64,000 nt of DNA from the NCBI RefSeq assembly GCF_901709675.1, contig NC_051095.1, positions 14,647,456 to 14,711,455 of the forward strand, in the 5' to 3' direction. Source of the DNA: Syngnathus acus (taxonomy: Eukaryota > Chordata > Actinopteri > Syngnathiformes > Syngnathidae). Made by a program: the position numbers and the translations under genes. Position 1 is the first letter of the stretch. Each line of letters opens with the position of its first letter. Of this stretch, positions 23,094 through 33,547 are shown piece after piece. The notes under the pieces are model-generated. The model made no database searches. It saw only the letters and a program-made list of their open reading frames with translations, and was not told the origin of the DNA.

Positions 23094-24494
23094 ATTCCCT
23101 CGTTAAGTGCACCTGCGTGAAAAGTTTTAGCTCCTGCAGCACGTGAAAATGACCAAAATCTTTTCACGCAGGTGTGTTTAACGAGGGTAACTTGGAAAAC
23201 ATATTGGAACGCAGCCCCGAGGACTAGAACTTGACACCTGTGACCTTTGACCATGATATTTCCCTAATAAAGTGGCCTGTTATTAGGTACACTTGAGAAT
23301 GGCGGTGTACCTAATGGAGTGTCCGTGTGATTCCCTCGTTAAGTGCACCTGCGTGAAAGGTTTTAGCTCCTGCAGCACGTGAAAATGACCAAAATCTTTT
23401 CACGCAGGTGTGTTAACGAGGGTAACTTGGAAAACATATTGGAACGCGGCCCCGAGGACGAGAGCTTGACACCTGTGACCTTTGACCATGATATTTCCCG
23501 AATAAAGTGGCCTGTTATTAGGTACACTTGAGAATGGCGGTGTACCTAATGGAGTGTCCGTGTGATTCCCTCGTTAAGTGCACCTGCGTGAAAAGTTTTA
23601 GCTCCTGCAGCACGTGAAAATGACCAAAATCTTTTCACGCAGGTGTGTTAACGAGGGTAACTTGGAAAACATACTGGAACGCGGCCCCGAGGACGAGAGC
23701 TTGACACCTGTGACCTTTGACCATGATATTTCCCGAATAAAGTGGCCTGTTATTAGGTACACTTGAGAATGGCGGTGTACCTAATGGAGTGGCCGTGTGA
23801 TTCCCTCGTTAAGTGCACCTGCGTGAAAAGTTTTAGCTCCTGCAGCACGTGAAAATGACCAAAATCTTTTCACGCAGGTGTGTTAACGAGGGTCACTTGG
23901 AAAACATTTTGGAACGCGGCCCCGAGGACTAGAGCTTGACACCTGTGACCTTTGACCATGATATTTCCCTAATAAAGTGGCCTGTTATTAGGTACACTTG
24001 AGAATGGCGGTGTACCTAATGGAGTGTCCGTGTGATTCCCTCGTTAAGTGCACCTGCGTGAAAAGTTTTAGCTCCTGCAGCACGTGAAAATGACCAAAAT
24101 CTTTTCACGCAGGTGTGTTAACGAGGGTAACTTGGAAAACATATTGGAACGCGGCCCCGAGGACTAGAGCTTGGCACCTGTGACCTTTGACCATGATATT
24201 TCCCTAATAAAGTGGCCTGTTATTAGGTACACTTGAGAATGGCGGTGTACCTAATGGAGTGTCCGTGTGATTCCCTCGTTAAGTGCACCTGCGTGAAAAG
24301 TTTTAGCTCCTGCAGCACGTGAAAATGACCAAATGTTTTCACGCAGGTGTGTTAACGAGGGTAACTTGGAAAACATATTGGAACGCGGCCCCGAGGACTA
24401 GAGCTTGACACCTGTGACCTTTGACCATGATATTTCCCTAATAAAGTGGCCTGTTATTAGGTACACTTGAAAATGGCGGTGTACCTAATGGACT
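23094..24494 (+). repeat. Six tandem 235-bp units, each with an internal hairpin
   Basis: The word GTCCGTGTGA (with one variant) recurs at 23321, 23556, 23791, 24026 and 24261, a period of exactly 235. The last unit is 234 because of one deleted base. Units are nearly identical. Each holds inverted words CCTCGTTAAGTGCACCTGCG and CGCAGGTGTGTTAACGAGG around a short loop, followed by a GGCCCCGAGGAC...GACACCTG end and a spacer CTAATAAAGTGGCCTGTTAT. Only the first unit keeps the full left end CAGGTGTCAAGCTCTAGTCC (23045). Confidence 0.95.
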
Positions 24495-24744
24495 GTCCAA
24501 GTGACGTCACAGATCAAACAGCCAATCAGAAAGTGGGGGTGAGGGCGGGTGTGGCACTTTTCACTTAAACGAGGGGTGCCAACCTGCAGTCCTTGAGGGG
24601 CCGCGTTCCAACCCTAATCCCGTCCCGCCCCATACACTACTGGATTCCACACCGCCCCCTAGGTAGTATACGAGGTAGTGGGCGTGATCCATTGGTTTGC
24701 TCCGCCAATTTGGGGGTGGGTCCACCATATGTATTTACACATAA

Positions 24745-24890
24745 ATACTTGCATTTGTTTGCATATGCATACAAAGCGAGGTTCCAATTCTAAAAGCACA
24801 TTCAGGTGTATGCGCACACCTGGGATCGAACCATGTTCTTACCGAGCAAGAGCCCGTGTCACTAACCAGTCGGCTATTTCGACCTGGTAG
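24745..24890 (-). repeat. tRNA-like SINE-type module, right arm copy (inverted)
   Basis: Inverse of the left-arm module. The B box is at 24822-24832 (GGGATCGAACC on the plus strand) and the A-box-like site at 24866-24876 (CCAGTCGGCTA). Both polymerase III promoter motifs are conserved while neighbouring bases differ. Confidence 0.6.
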
Positions 24891-25073
24891 CTCGTGGCCG
24901 TATGCACTCTTTTGTACTCGTGATGTGCATTCAAGTTTTAAGTGAACTGAATCTTTAGAATCGGTTCACTCAAAAGATGTGTTCAAAAGAATCGTGCCAC
25001 ACCCGCCCTCACCCCCACCTCCTGATTGGCTGTTTGAGCTGTGACGTCATTCGGACACTCCATTAGGTACACC

Positions 25074-25242
25074 GCCATTTTCAGGTGTACCTAATCACAG
25101 GCCACTTCATTAGGGAAAAATCATGGTCAAAGCTTCACGGAAAGTGAAAAGTGCCACACCCGCCCTCACCCCCACTTTCTGATTGGCTGTTTGATCTGTG
25201 ACGTCACTCAGACACTCTATTAGGTACGGCGCCATTTTCAGG
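25074..25242 (+). repeat. Extra partial copies of the palindrome arm sequence
   Basis: Just outside the palindrome the arm sequence repeats in direct order: AGGTGTACCTAAT, then GTGCCACACCCGCCCTCACC, then TGATTGGCTGTTTG, then GTGACGTCAC and GGCGCCATTTTCAGG. It is a fifth copy of the outer module, cut off at 25242 by another repeat. Confidence 0.75.
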
Positions 25243-26290
25243 TTCGTTCGCGAAGATTCACGAGTGAGTGACAGACAGCGTTGCTGCTATGCCAGCCGAC
25301 ACACGTTATGCCGACATTGATGCTTTAATTTTGTATTTGTTGGATTGTAGTTGATGGTGTTATTATACCGAATGTGTTTGTGTTTAAATAAAAGGTTGGG
25401 GGAAAAAATCCGTTATGCCGACATTTGTTATTTTGGGGGACACCAACTCATATAACAACGTAAAACACATATTGTCATATAAAGCAGTTAACCAAATGTC
25501 AGATTTTTATGTTTTAATTGGCGAATGTAAAAACAAGGAATAAAACACCAGACAAGATTTAACATAAATGTTTATTAAAAATAATAATAATAAAACTACA
25601 TTTCAAACCAGCAATCCAATGTGAAATTGCACTAGATATATTGGATAACAATATTTAGGCGTATATATGCATACACGTTATTTAACAACTACTATAAGTG
25701 TTGTTTACCCAAAGAGAAGCATAATCTCCCCATTGTTGCATAACGGCGCATCCCTTCGTGCAATAAAGTTAGCCGTTAGCTTGGAGAAAACGCGCATAAA
25801 AGAAGTGGTGTTTCAGTGAGTGGTTCTTTCTTTCCTTGGCAAATCGTAAATCTACATTCTGGCTTACATAGTTCACGCCAGGAGGGAGACGCAACACGTT
25901 CACTGACTGATCCGTTGATGCACGTGAAGGCAGTTCACCCATGACTCGTTCGCGAACGGGAAAGTCAGGATTCGTTCCCTCAAAGATCCGTTCTCGCGAT
26001 GAACTGGAAATGCGAATCACTCACTCACTGACTCGTTCACTCACAGATTCGTTCGTTGGTGAACGGGAAATGCAATTCACGACTCGTTCGTGAACAGGAA
26101 GTTACGTCATGTTCTTCTTCGTTTTGTTTTACGGCGAGGTTGCACCAGCTTCAATGGGCATTACCGACACCTACTGGTTGAAGTCATATGAACTGAAAAA
26201 AGAACGAATCACTGTAGGAAGTGATTCGTTCACTCTCGTTCACTGAAACGACCCGTTCTTTTGAACAAATCGTTCACTCATGAACCAACA
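25243..26290. mobile_element. Probable non-autonomous element with GTTCGTTC/GAACGA motifs
   Basis: The segment begins GGTTCGTTCGCGAAGATTCA and ends with GTTCACTCATGAACC. GATTCGTTCACTC, GACTCGTTCGTGAAC and GTTCTTTTGAACAAATCG recur at 25900-26280. Similar GAACGATTC words lie inside the palindrome arms at about 22487-22545 and 24940-24995, so the same family was involved there. No clean duplication was found, and the boundaries are approximate. Confidence 0.4.
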
Positions 26291-26627
26291 CTTTTTTATA
26301 GCGCTTTAGCAACATCATAGGCTGCTCAAAGCATTTTAAATAGCCAAATAATAATTTATTTGAAAACGTATCAAGCAGCAGTTTTGTTCTTACGACACAA
26401 TTGTTTATTTTAGTATGGTCTTTGATTGTGACACAATTCCAGCATTTTTTGTCCATGTTAACCTTTAAAGGGCGTTTTCCATCACTATCAAGTCCAGGCA
26501 TATGCCTTGATGGTCCTGCCTTGACAGAGGTCCATGCTACACTAGAATACATCCAGTTTCCTTCTAAAGGTACACTCCAAGGAGCGAACCAATCACTAAA
26601 GAAGCAGACTTAATATCAGGTTGAATA

Positions 26628-26678
<51 letters not shown>

Positions 26679-27195
26679 AAACAAGAGGATGTAAGATAGA
26701 TAAGTAAGATAGAGGACACGGACACGACGACACGGCAAAAAAAAAAACAAGACTGATAAAAAAAAATTAAAGAAACTATCCATATTTAGATCAACCTTTA
26801 CTAACTTAGTTATGATACACCTTTAAAAGCTGGGAACAACATCATTCTGCAACAGCTAGGTGAAAAAAACATATTTCGACAGCAGTGGGATGAGTCCATT
26901 TGTAAAAGTCGACATGGTTGAATTTAGATTAAGATAAAACAGTGTGAATAAATAAATACTGCGGCTTCTACCATGCGGCAGACACCACGTGCCGCCTAAA
27001 ATGTGTTTGTTTATTTATAGCTTCTCAGACAGTGTGACTTCCTGTGCAGTGGCACTCTGCGTTGAAGTTGTGATAGAACTGGACTGATTGGGGGCACTGA
27101 GAGAGTTTGACAGTGACAGGGTTACATTTTACTTTCACAGTGAAAGTTGAAAACAATCTCTTGTTGATTTGTATTTTTCAATATATTGTCCCAAT
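26291..27195. other. Non-genic stretch with (AAT)n
   Basis: A pure AAT array lies at about 26632-26676. Overlapping opposite-strand frames at 26274-26613 have no domain. Nothing else is recognised. Confidence 0.4.
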
Positions 27196-27392
27196 CGTCA
27201 GCACGGTGACACACTGGTTCGTATGTCCACCTCACAGTTATGAGGGTGCAGATTCAATTCCACCTCCGGCCCTCCCTTTGTGGAGTTTGCATGTTCTCCC
27301 CGTGCCCGCGTGGGTTTTCTCCGAGCACTCCGATTTCCTCCCACATTCCAAAAACATGCTTGGTAGGCTGATTGAGCACTTGTCATGTTTAA
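27196..27392 (+). mobile_element. V-SINE-type retroposon, 3'-truncated
   Basis: The 5' part has a tRNA-like layout, CAGCACGGTGACACACTGG, then a B-box-like GATTCAATTCC at about 27251. It is followed by the conserved core GTGGAGTTTGCATGTTCTCC, CGTGGGTTTTCTCCG, TTTCCTCCCACATTCC and AACATGCTTGGTAGG. This order is diagnostic of the V-SINE type. The 3' GGATGG-tailed end is absent. Confidence 0.85.
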
Positions 27393-28321
27393 AGTCCAAC
27401 TTGCCCAACTGTTTAATTTGGATACAGAAGATGAGGACTTTGATGGATTTGCATATTAATATCGATTAACAATGTGAGTACAATACAGTACATGATTAAA
27501 TAGTAGAATAAAGTACAACCGAACTCACTGTCTTGCTCCCGTGCCGTTTTTATTTTATTTTATTTTTTACTGTAAGTCATGGCATGCATGATGCTATAAT
27601 GCGGTGCGTCCTATGTGTAGATTAAGTACATAAAAGCCCCCGGAACCGAGTCTTCGCCTTTTAACCCGAAGTGCCTTATGGTGCAGAAACAACGGTAAAT
27701 GGCCTTTGAAAGTTAATTGTTGACTGTTGCTGTCTTGTTTTTCTTCACTCGATGCCATATCTTAAAACAAAAAATCGAATTACTTTGAACATCAAAATAT
27801 CAAATGACCCTAACCATTTGAGCAAAGTATTCAACTTAAATTTTTACAACTTGATATTGTGCATTTGTGTAGCATTAAAGTCAGAAGACCTCCAATACTG
27901 AAACAGAAGTGTGAGCGATAATAATTTATGCAAAGTGTAAAAACTGACCATATGCGCCACCATAAGAGCATTGGTGAATGTTGAACCTGCTCACTGAGGG
28001 AATTTGATTGGCCTTCTGTTGTTAATTTCCAGTTGTTTTTGAGGTGGTGTCAGATGGCACAGATTCTGGCTTCCTGCTGGATAAAATATGTGAGTGTGCA
28101 TATAAAGATGGTGTTATCATCCAAACCTCGCTTGTAGATCAGAGGAAGCAGCTGGTTGAAGGGGAGGGGAGGCTCCTTGCCTCTCCTGCTGATCTTAATA
28201 TTGGCTAAGGTAATGCCAGCAATTCTTCAATTGCAAGATTCACCTGTCAAAGTCAGGTAGCCCTACACATACGAATTAGAAAAGGTGCAGTACTGCAGTC
28301 AGAAAAAATATACTTCCTATT
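27393..28321. other. Non-genic stretch, nothing recognised
   Basis: Unique sequence with a short ATTTT run near 27551-27566. No exon or repeat is recognised. Confidence 0.4.
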
Positions 28322-28512
28322 AGAGGTGTCTAATCCAGTTCCAGAAAGTAGAAACCCTGCCACAGTTTGGCTTTAGCCCCAGATGCTGCTAATCAATTGG
28401 CAGGTAAAGCTCCAGGGATCTCCTTTACCTGCCCCTGCCGACGGGAAGCACCTCTGGCTAAAGCCAAACTGTGGCATTGCTTTTACTTTCTCGACCTGGA
28501 TTTGACAGCTCT
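28322..28512. mobile_element. Hairpin MITE, copy 1 (191 bp)
   Basis: The two halves are inverse: AGAGGTGTC and TCCAG at the left end, GACAGCTCT at the right. The inner halves CCACAGTTTGGCTTTAGCC and GGCTAAAGCCAAACTGTGG match perfectly. The centre holds a second short hairpin, GGCAGGTAAAG...CTTTACCTGCC. A related copy lies at 52184-52375. No clear target duplication was identified. Confidence 0.75.
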
Positions 28513-31500
28513 GCTTCAATTTCCCGTCCTCCACAGTGCCACCATCAACATCCACGTCTTGAAAGCAAGTCGGACAAACTTTGAAGTCAATTGTCATTAA
28601 GATGGTTAAATTCTTAATTTGGAGGAAACTATGCAATTACAATACATAGTTTAGGTAGTATCAAGGTTTTTTTTTTCATGTAAGTCACAATAAACATTTA
28701 CTGCAGTTAAGATGTTTAAACACTTCTGTAAGTTGCTGTTTTTGCAGTATATGTACGTATCTATTTCCTATACATTAATTTGATATTTTCTAATATTGGC
28801 GGGGTTTTTTGCTTTCTCATGTACTACAATCATTTATTACAGTTAAAATGTCCTCAGGACAGTAATTGTATTATTTCTAACATTGGATTTAATATTGTAG
28901 TGGGACCACTACAGTGTGGGGTCAATGGATCAAAGTTGAGGGATTTCATTTGGGGCCTCAGGGAGGTCTGGGTCCTCCTCAATTTTCACATAGAAAATAT
29001 CAAGGGTGATTCCGTTCAAAATCTCGCGGCAAAACACACACACAGGTGGAAGAACTTAAACACAAAATAAAACTTAAACCACTTTTTTTTAAACCATATA
29101 TTTTAAAACCTAAACCACTCATTTAAGACTGATTGCTCTTTTTATCAGCAACACTGCAGACATTTGCCTTGTCAAAAAGCCGCAAAACCTCCATCTCTGA
29201 CAAGCTGATTAAATTGTCTTCATGATGTTTTCCTGGAAATGATCTGTCAAAAGGTGAACGTAAGCATATATTCCTCACCTAGTTCCAAATTATGCTAGAC
29301 CCATCTTTATAGGCCAATAATTGACAATATTCGAGAGTTCTGTGCCAATGGTGGCCTCCAGAATCAAGAGCTAGGCGCATGATTTGAAAGTTATTGGTTT
29401 TAACCACTGACACTGCAGTACCTCCCTCCAAGGCGGAAGGGAGCAAGCTGCGTCTCTACCGCCACTTGTCAGAGTGCCCCTGAGCAAGGCAATTATAAAA
29501 CAAATACTTTGTGCTTGAGCCAGAACCCACCAACAACCAGACATGCATTTTAAACATTCCAAAGTAATGAAGCAGATGAGGCGTAACAAGGTCATTGAAA
29601 GCTACATGGCTTGACATGAATAGGACATTTAAAAGAAAAAAAAAGAACTTGACATAAATTAAACATGACAAAATAACAATATTTAAACACTAAATGCACT
29701 TACCCATGGTAGAAGAACCAAAGTCATTATCGCTTGAACTAAACTCTTCAGTGTGATCTTGTGATCTCAGGGGTGCAGATTTCCGGACACGCACCGAAAC
29801 CGGATTGACTCCGCGACTCATCCGTTCCGCTGTCACTGTGAATAAGGCGTGATACTATTTCAGTTAAACGAGTAACGCTCATTCTAATCCAAAGCCTCAA
29901 TCTGTCTGCTTACACTAGATATTACACTGTTGTGTTTATCTTTTGCTGGGCACTTGAGAATATCGGCAGAGGCAGCAGCCAATGTAACCCCTGAACACAT
30001 CCTAATTGCTCTGATATTCCTCATACCATTGGCCCTCATTTGTGTGTTAAGGATCAATTTTTCCGAATGCATTGCACTCCACACCTCTTCCCTCGTTTCT
30101 AACTTTACTGGTGCAGGAAGAGAGCGAGGGAGTAATAGAGCAAACCCATCTGTTCACCTGTCAGACCTTTTCACCTCACAATTCATGGCATGTCTGTTTG
30201 TTGAAGTGCCTTTCCTCCAGCAGCAGATGCCCCCAAGACATGCTGCAGTAGTGGACAATTCTCGTATAGCTGGCAAAAGATGAGCTGTTATGATAGTTTG
30301 CTTGGGTACTGTTTGTGGTTGGGTGTGTGGCTGGTCTCCTTGTAGACACAATTAATTTTAAAATAAAACAATCAAGCTGTGACTGACAAATAGACTTCCA
30401 GGTTTCATTTAAAAGATCCCACAAAAAATATGGCATACATTAATTACAATACATAATTATCCCCTACTCATCCGACAAGTTGGTAACAAAAAGTCTTCAG
30501 CGCTTGGCGTGAAATGTTTTAATTCAATGTGTTTGCGAATTAGACACAATACAATCACTGGGCATTTTGGCCTTGCCCCAAGTGCATCTGCAAATTGAAG
30601 CAGCTTTTTTTTAGATGGCACCCTGTTCAACATACGGCTGACAACGCATTGTCTTGCCATTTCTTAAACCCCTTGCTTTTAGCCAACAATGCCATCTAGA
30701 GAAGTGTAAAAATACAAGTGGTTCATGAAGCAAATATGGAGATTCAGTTTCCCATCACAAATATGCATTTTGCTGCCACTCTCTGGTCATTCTTGAAGTT
30801 GCAATTCAACCCAGCCCCATTGTTTATGGTGTGCAGGGTCTCACGCTCCCATTTGTAAAAGACTGGCAATAGTATACTTTGTCATAGATACTCAAGCGGA
30901 AACATCATGACAGTCAATAAAAACAAAGCGAGTAAAAGCAGTGTCTCACAGCCTCGAACAATTGTGGATATCACCAAAAATCCGTCTCGTCACTTATGAA
31001 GCTGTGCCTGTCAGGACTGGGAGAATGATGTACGTATTGAAAATAAAACTACAAGAGTAAATGTCACTTGGAACCAACACACAGTAATGAAGATGGCCAA
31101 GGACAACGGTGTCTGTCAAGTCTTTATTTTAGTTCAAGAGTGGCTCATTGAAGAGCACCGTGGAGAGCGTGGTGTTTGTCCACTCGATTATCAGACGTCA
31201 CAATTGTTCTTAGCGCTTATCAGAGCACCTTGACAGTAATTTAGTAATTATTAGTAGACTGAAGCTCTCGGCGGAGGACGGAAGGATGTGTCAGCTGCAT
31301 TTTGCACTTCCTAGCAAAGGCAATTGGCACAATGTCAAAGCATTATGATAGCACGCAGTATTGATTAATAAGACAATAAAAAATCTTTGTGGCTGGATTG
31401 TAAGGTAATGTGGTGACTCACAGTGAAAATCCTCAGTACAGTATTGAATTTTTAATTTTAATAGTACTGGGCCAAGGTTTATTGTGCCATAAGATCCGTG

Positions 31501-32212
31501 CAAATGCTCACACGTGATCTGACTGAAGCCCTGATTATTTCTTTCACATTCTCATATCAGATTGATAGTATATTGATACAATCATGTGCTCTGCTTAATA
31601 TACAGTTTACTGCCATATATATCTGCATGTCAATAGGTAATATAAGGAAGAGTCCTTGGGATTCACTTAATTGAAACGATAACTCAATTTTGTATTGCAA
31701 TAATGTCTCTGTGCTCTTGCACAGCAGGGTGTCATAAAATCTCCTTTTTTTTTCAACTTTAAAAGCACATGCTCCCACGAGTCCATGCATAATGCACACA
31801 TTATTAAATCGGTTGATTTAATGACCGAACTAAGCAATCAAGTATTGTCTCCTCATGTGCACGTGGCACCGATAATGGTAATTGTTCATTTGTAGCCATA
31901 TTGCTGTCACTTAACTCAAGATTGCCATCACCAAAGATCATTTATCGGTATTTATTGGAAGATGTGTAATGTCAAAATGCGTGTACTATATTTAACTGCA
32001 GCATATGTGGGGATAATTAAGGAATGGATGTAGAATGGGACCGATGCTTTTGTTTGACATTTACTTAAATGCCACGTATCTCTGCAGCCGCTTTTATGAC
32101 ATAACGTAGCATGAAATTGTAGTTGTGAGAGCTGGGAATCGCAGAGTGACTCACAACACTATATTTTTTTTTTTACCAATGAATGCAATAACAATATCAC
32201 TATTCTACACAA
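28513..32212. other. Non-genic stretch with conserved-element-like parts
   Basis: No exon is supported. The stretches at 29930-30080 and 31130-31290 are repeat-free with balanced composition (AACACATCCTAATTGCTCTG; CGATTATCAGACGTCACAA) and are weak conserved non-coding candidates. A plus-strand frame at 29930-30283 encodes one hydrophobic run, but it is opposed by a minus frame over the same DNA (29884-30084) and has no exon signals. Confidence 0.3.
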
Positions 32213-32331
32213 TACTACGACTACTACTACGACCACTACTCCTACTACTACTACTACTACTACTACCAATAATAATAATAATAACAATAATAATAATTAA
32301 AAAAAAAATAATAATAATAATAATAATAATA
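32213..32331. repeat. Compound (ACT)n/(AAT)n microsatellite
   Basis: A run of ACT triplets with CGA/CCA interruptions, then AAT triplets with a poly-A interruption near 32299-32309. The frame reading Leu/Ile runs is a translation of the repeat. Confidence 0.9.
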
Positions 32332-33547
32332 TCTATATTAGGGAAAACAGCAATGCATCAATGTATCTATGCCTTGGAGCAGGAAAAAAAAGACACTAGA
32401 GAGTCCTGTTGAACTGAAAGAATACATTTCATTGTGAAGTTTTTTTTAAGTGAGTAAAGCTACATTTTATTTCACTTCTATAATAAAACAAGAAAACAAG
32501 TAAAGCTGAAAAACTATAATTGAATGCTTCCATATTTACTTGGTTCAAGAACAAAACTGTCACATTCATGACCACTCCAGCTGCTACACTGATTTTTTTT
32601 TCTGGTGTCGTCGTTTTTGGCTTGTTTTTTTTCCCTCCGCACCAACCGCAAGCTCGCCGAATAATAAAGTAAATGAAGTAATCATTTTTACTGCAGACAT
32701 CAGTCAGAGGAAGATAGCAGCTAGGTATATCACTTCCCACCATATGGTCATGGCTGTCAAGCACCAGCCAATCAGGTGGCCACAATTGGACACAGTGGTC
32801 CTGTTGTGATTAAATAGTTCCAAGGACAACTGTGGCACACAGAAAAGCTCTTTGACTGGACTGATACTCATCTCTGGGTACTGATTGGAAGTTACGTGTT
32901 TCTCTCTTACGGTGTCTGTCTGGATTTGTTATGTTTTTCATTCAAACGGTCCTCCCAGGCTCACTTACTTTTTTTTAACAGAAAATATCAACGTGACGAT
33001 CACTTGGTTCAAAATCATGAAAAGTAGAGAATGGGCCTAGCGTGGATATATTTTATACAGTTTTCAGACAGAAAATCACAAAGAAATGTGGACATGAATA
33101 AATCATCAAGACATGGACAAAATATAGTATTTTACGACAGAGCATCTTGAAGTTACAACTTCTTTTGCATACAATTACACTGTTGTTGAATCGTAAACAA
33201 GTCATGAAGAAATTCATGTTTCATTGTTTCAAAAAGTAACCAAAACATAGAGATCAGTGGCAAAAGCTGCAAAATAAAATCCAGAGACTGAAAAATAAAT
33301 TCCCAATGGGTTGCCTGAGAAATATAAGCGCACACTTGTGCAGGTATTTATAAAAAAAAAAAAACGCACGCACGCACGCACACACACACACACAGTGGAT
33401 TTGGATCGATCTAGTCCGAATGAAAACTAATATTCCAACTGTCAAGTTTTTCAGCCAATCAAAAATCTAATAAGGCTACAGCGCCTGCCTTGATAGAGTA
33501 GAACATTTACTACTTTTTATTTTTGTTTTATTATCTCCTGATCAGAA
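32332..33547. other. Non-genic stretch with (CA)n
   Basis: A compound CGCA/CA run lies at 33364-33394. Frames at 32429-32809 occur on both strands of the same DNA. Nothing else is recognised. Confidence 0.4.

Larger units (their letters stand above)
22416..25073. repeat. Giant palindrome (2.66 kb foldback structure)
   Basis: The left arm (about 22416-23094) is the inverse of the right arm (about 24364-25073) over its whole length, with moderate divergence. The outer ends read GGTGTACCTAATGGAGTGTC and, on the right, GACACTCCATTAGGTACACC. Going inward, both arms carry in mirror order a TGACGTCA site with a CCAAT box, a GAACGATTC-type repeat end, a tRNA-like module, a CATATGGTGGACCCACCCCC segment, a GGCCCCTCGAGGACT segment and a CAGGTGTCAAGCTC end. 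The core holds six 235-bp tandem units. No transposase frame is present. It may be a foldback DNA transposon or nested elements that were duplicated as an inverted pair. Confidence 0.85.
22440..25206. promoter_or_regulatory. Five copies of a CCAAT-box plus CRE module
   Basis: TGACGTCA (the palindromic CREB/ATF site) occurs at 22440, 22949, 24502, 25042 and 25199. Each time a CCAATCA/TGATTGG box lies 12 bp away (22460, 22930, 24522, 25023, 25180). The pair is part of the terminal sequence of the repeat. CCAAT next to CRE is a familiar vertebrate promoter pairing, but nothing in the sequence shows transcription from here. Confidence 0.45.

Noticed and set aside
23094-24494. CRISPR-like array because of regular repeats
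   Set aside because: The units are 235 bp with no unique spacers, and the host is clearly a vertebrate.
29930-30283. 117-codon frame with a hydrophobic run resembling a membrane helix
   Set aside because: One hydrophobic stretch in AT-rich DNA is common by chance; there are no splice sites or family match, and opposite-strand frames overlap.
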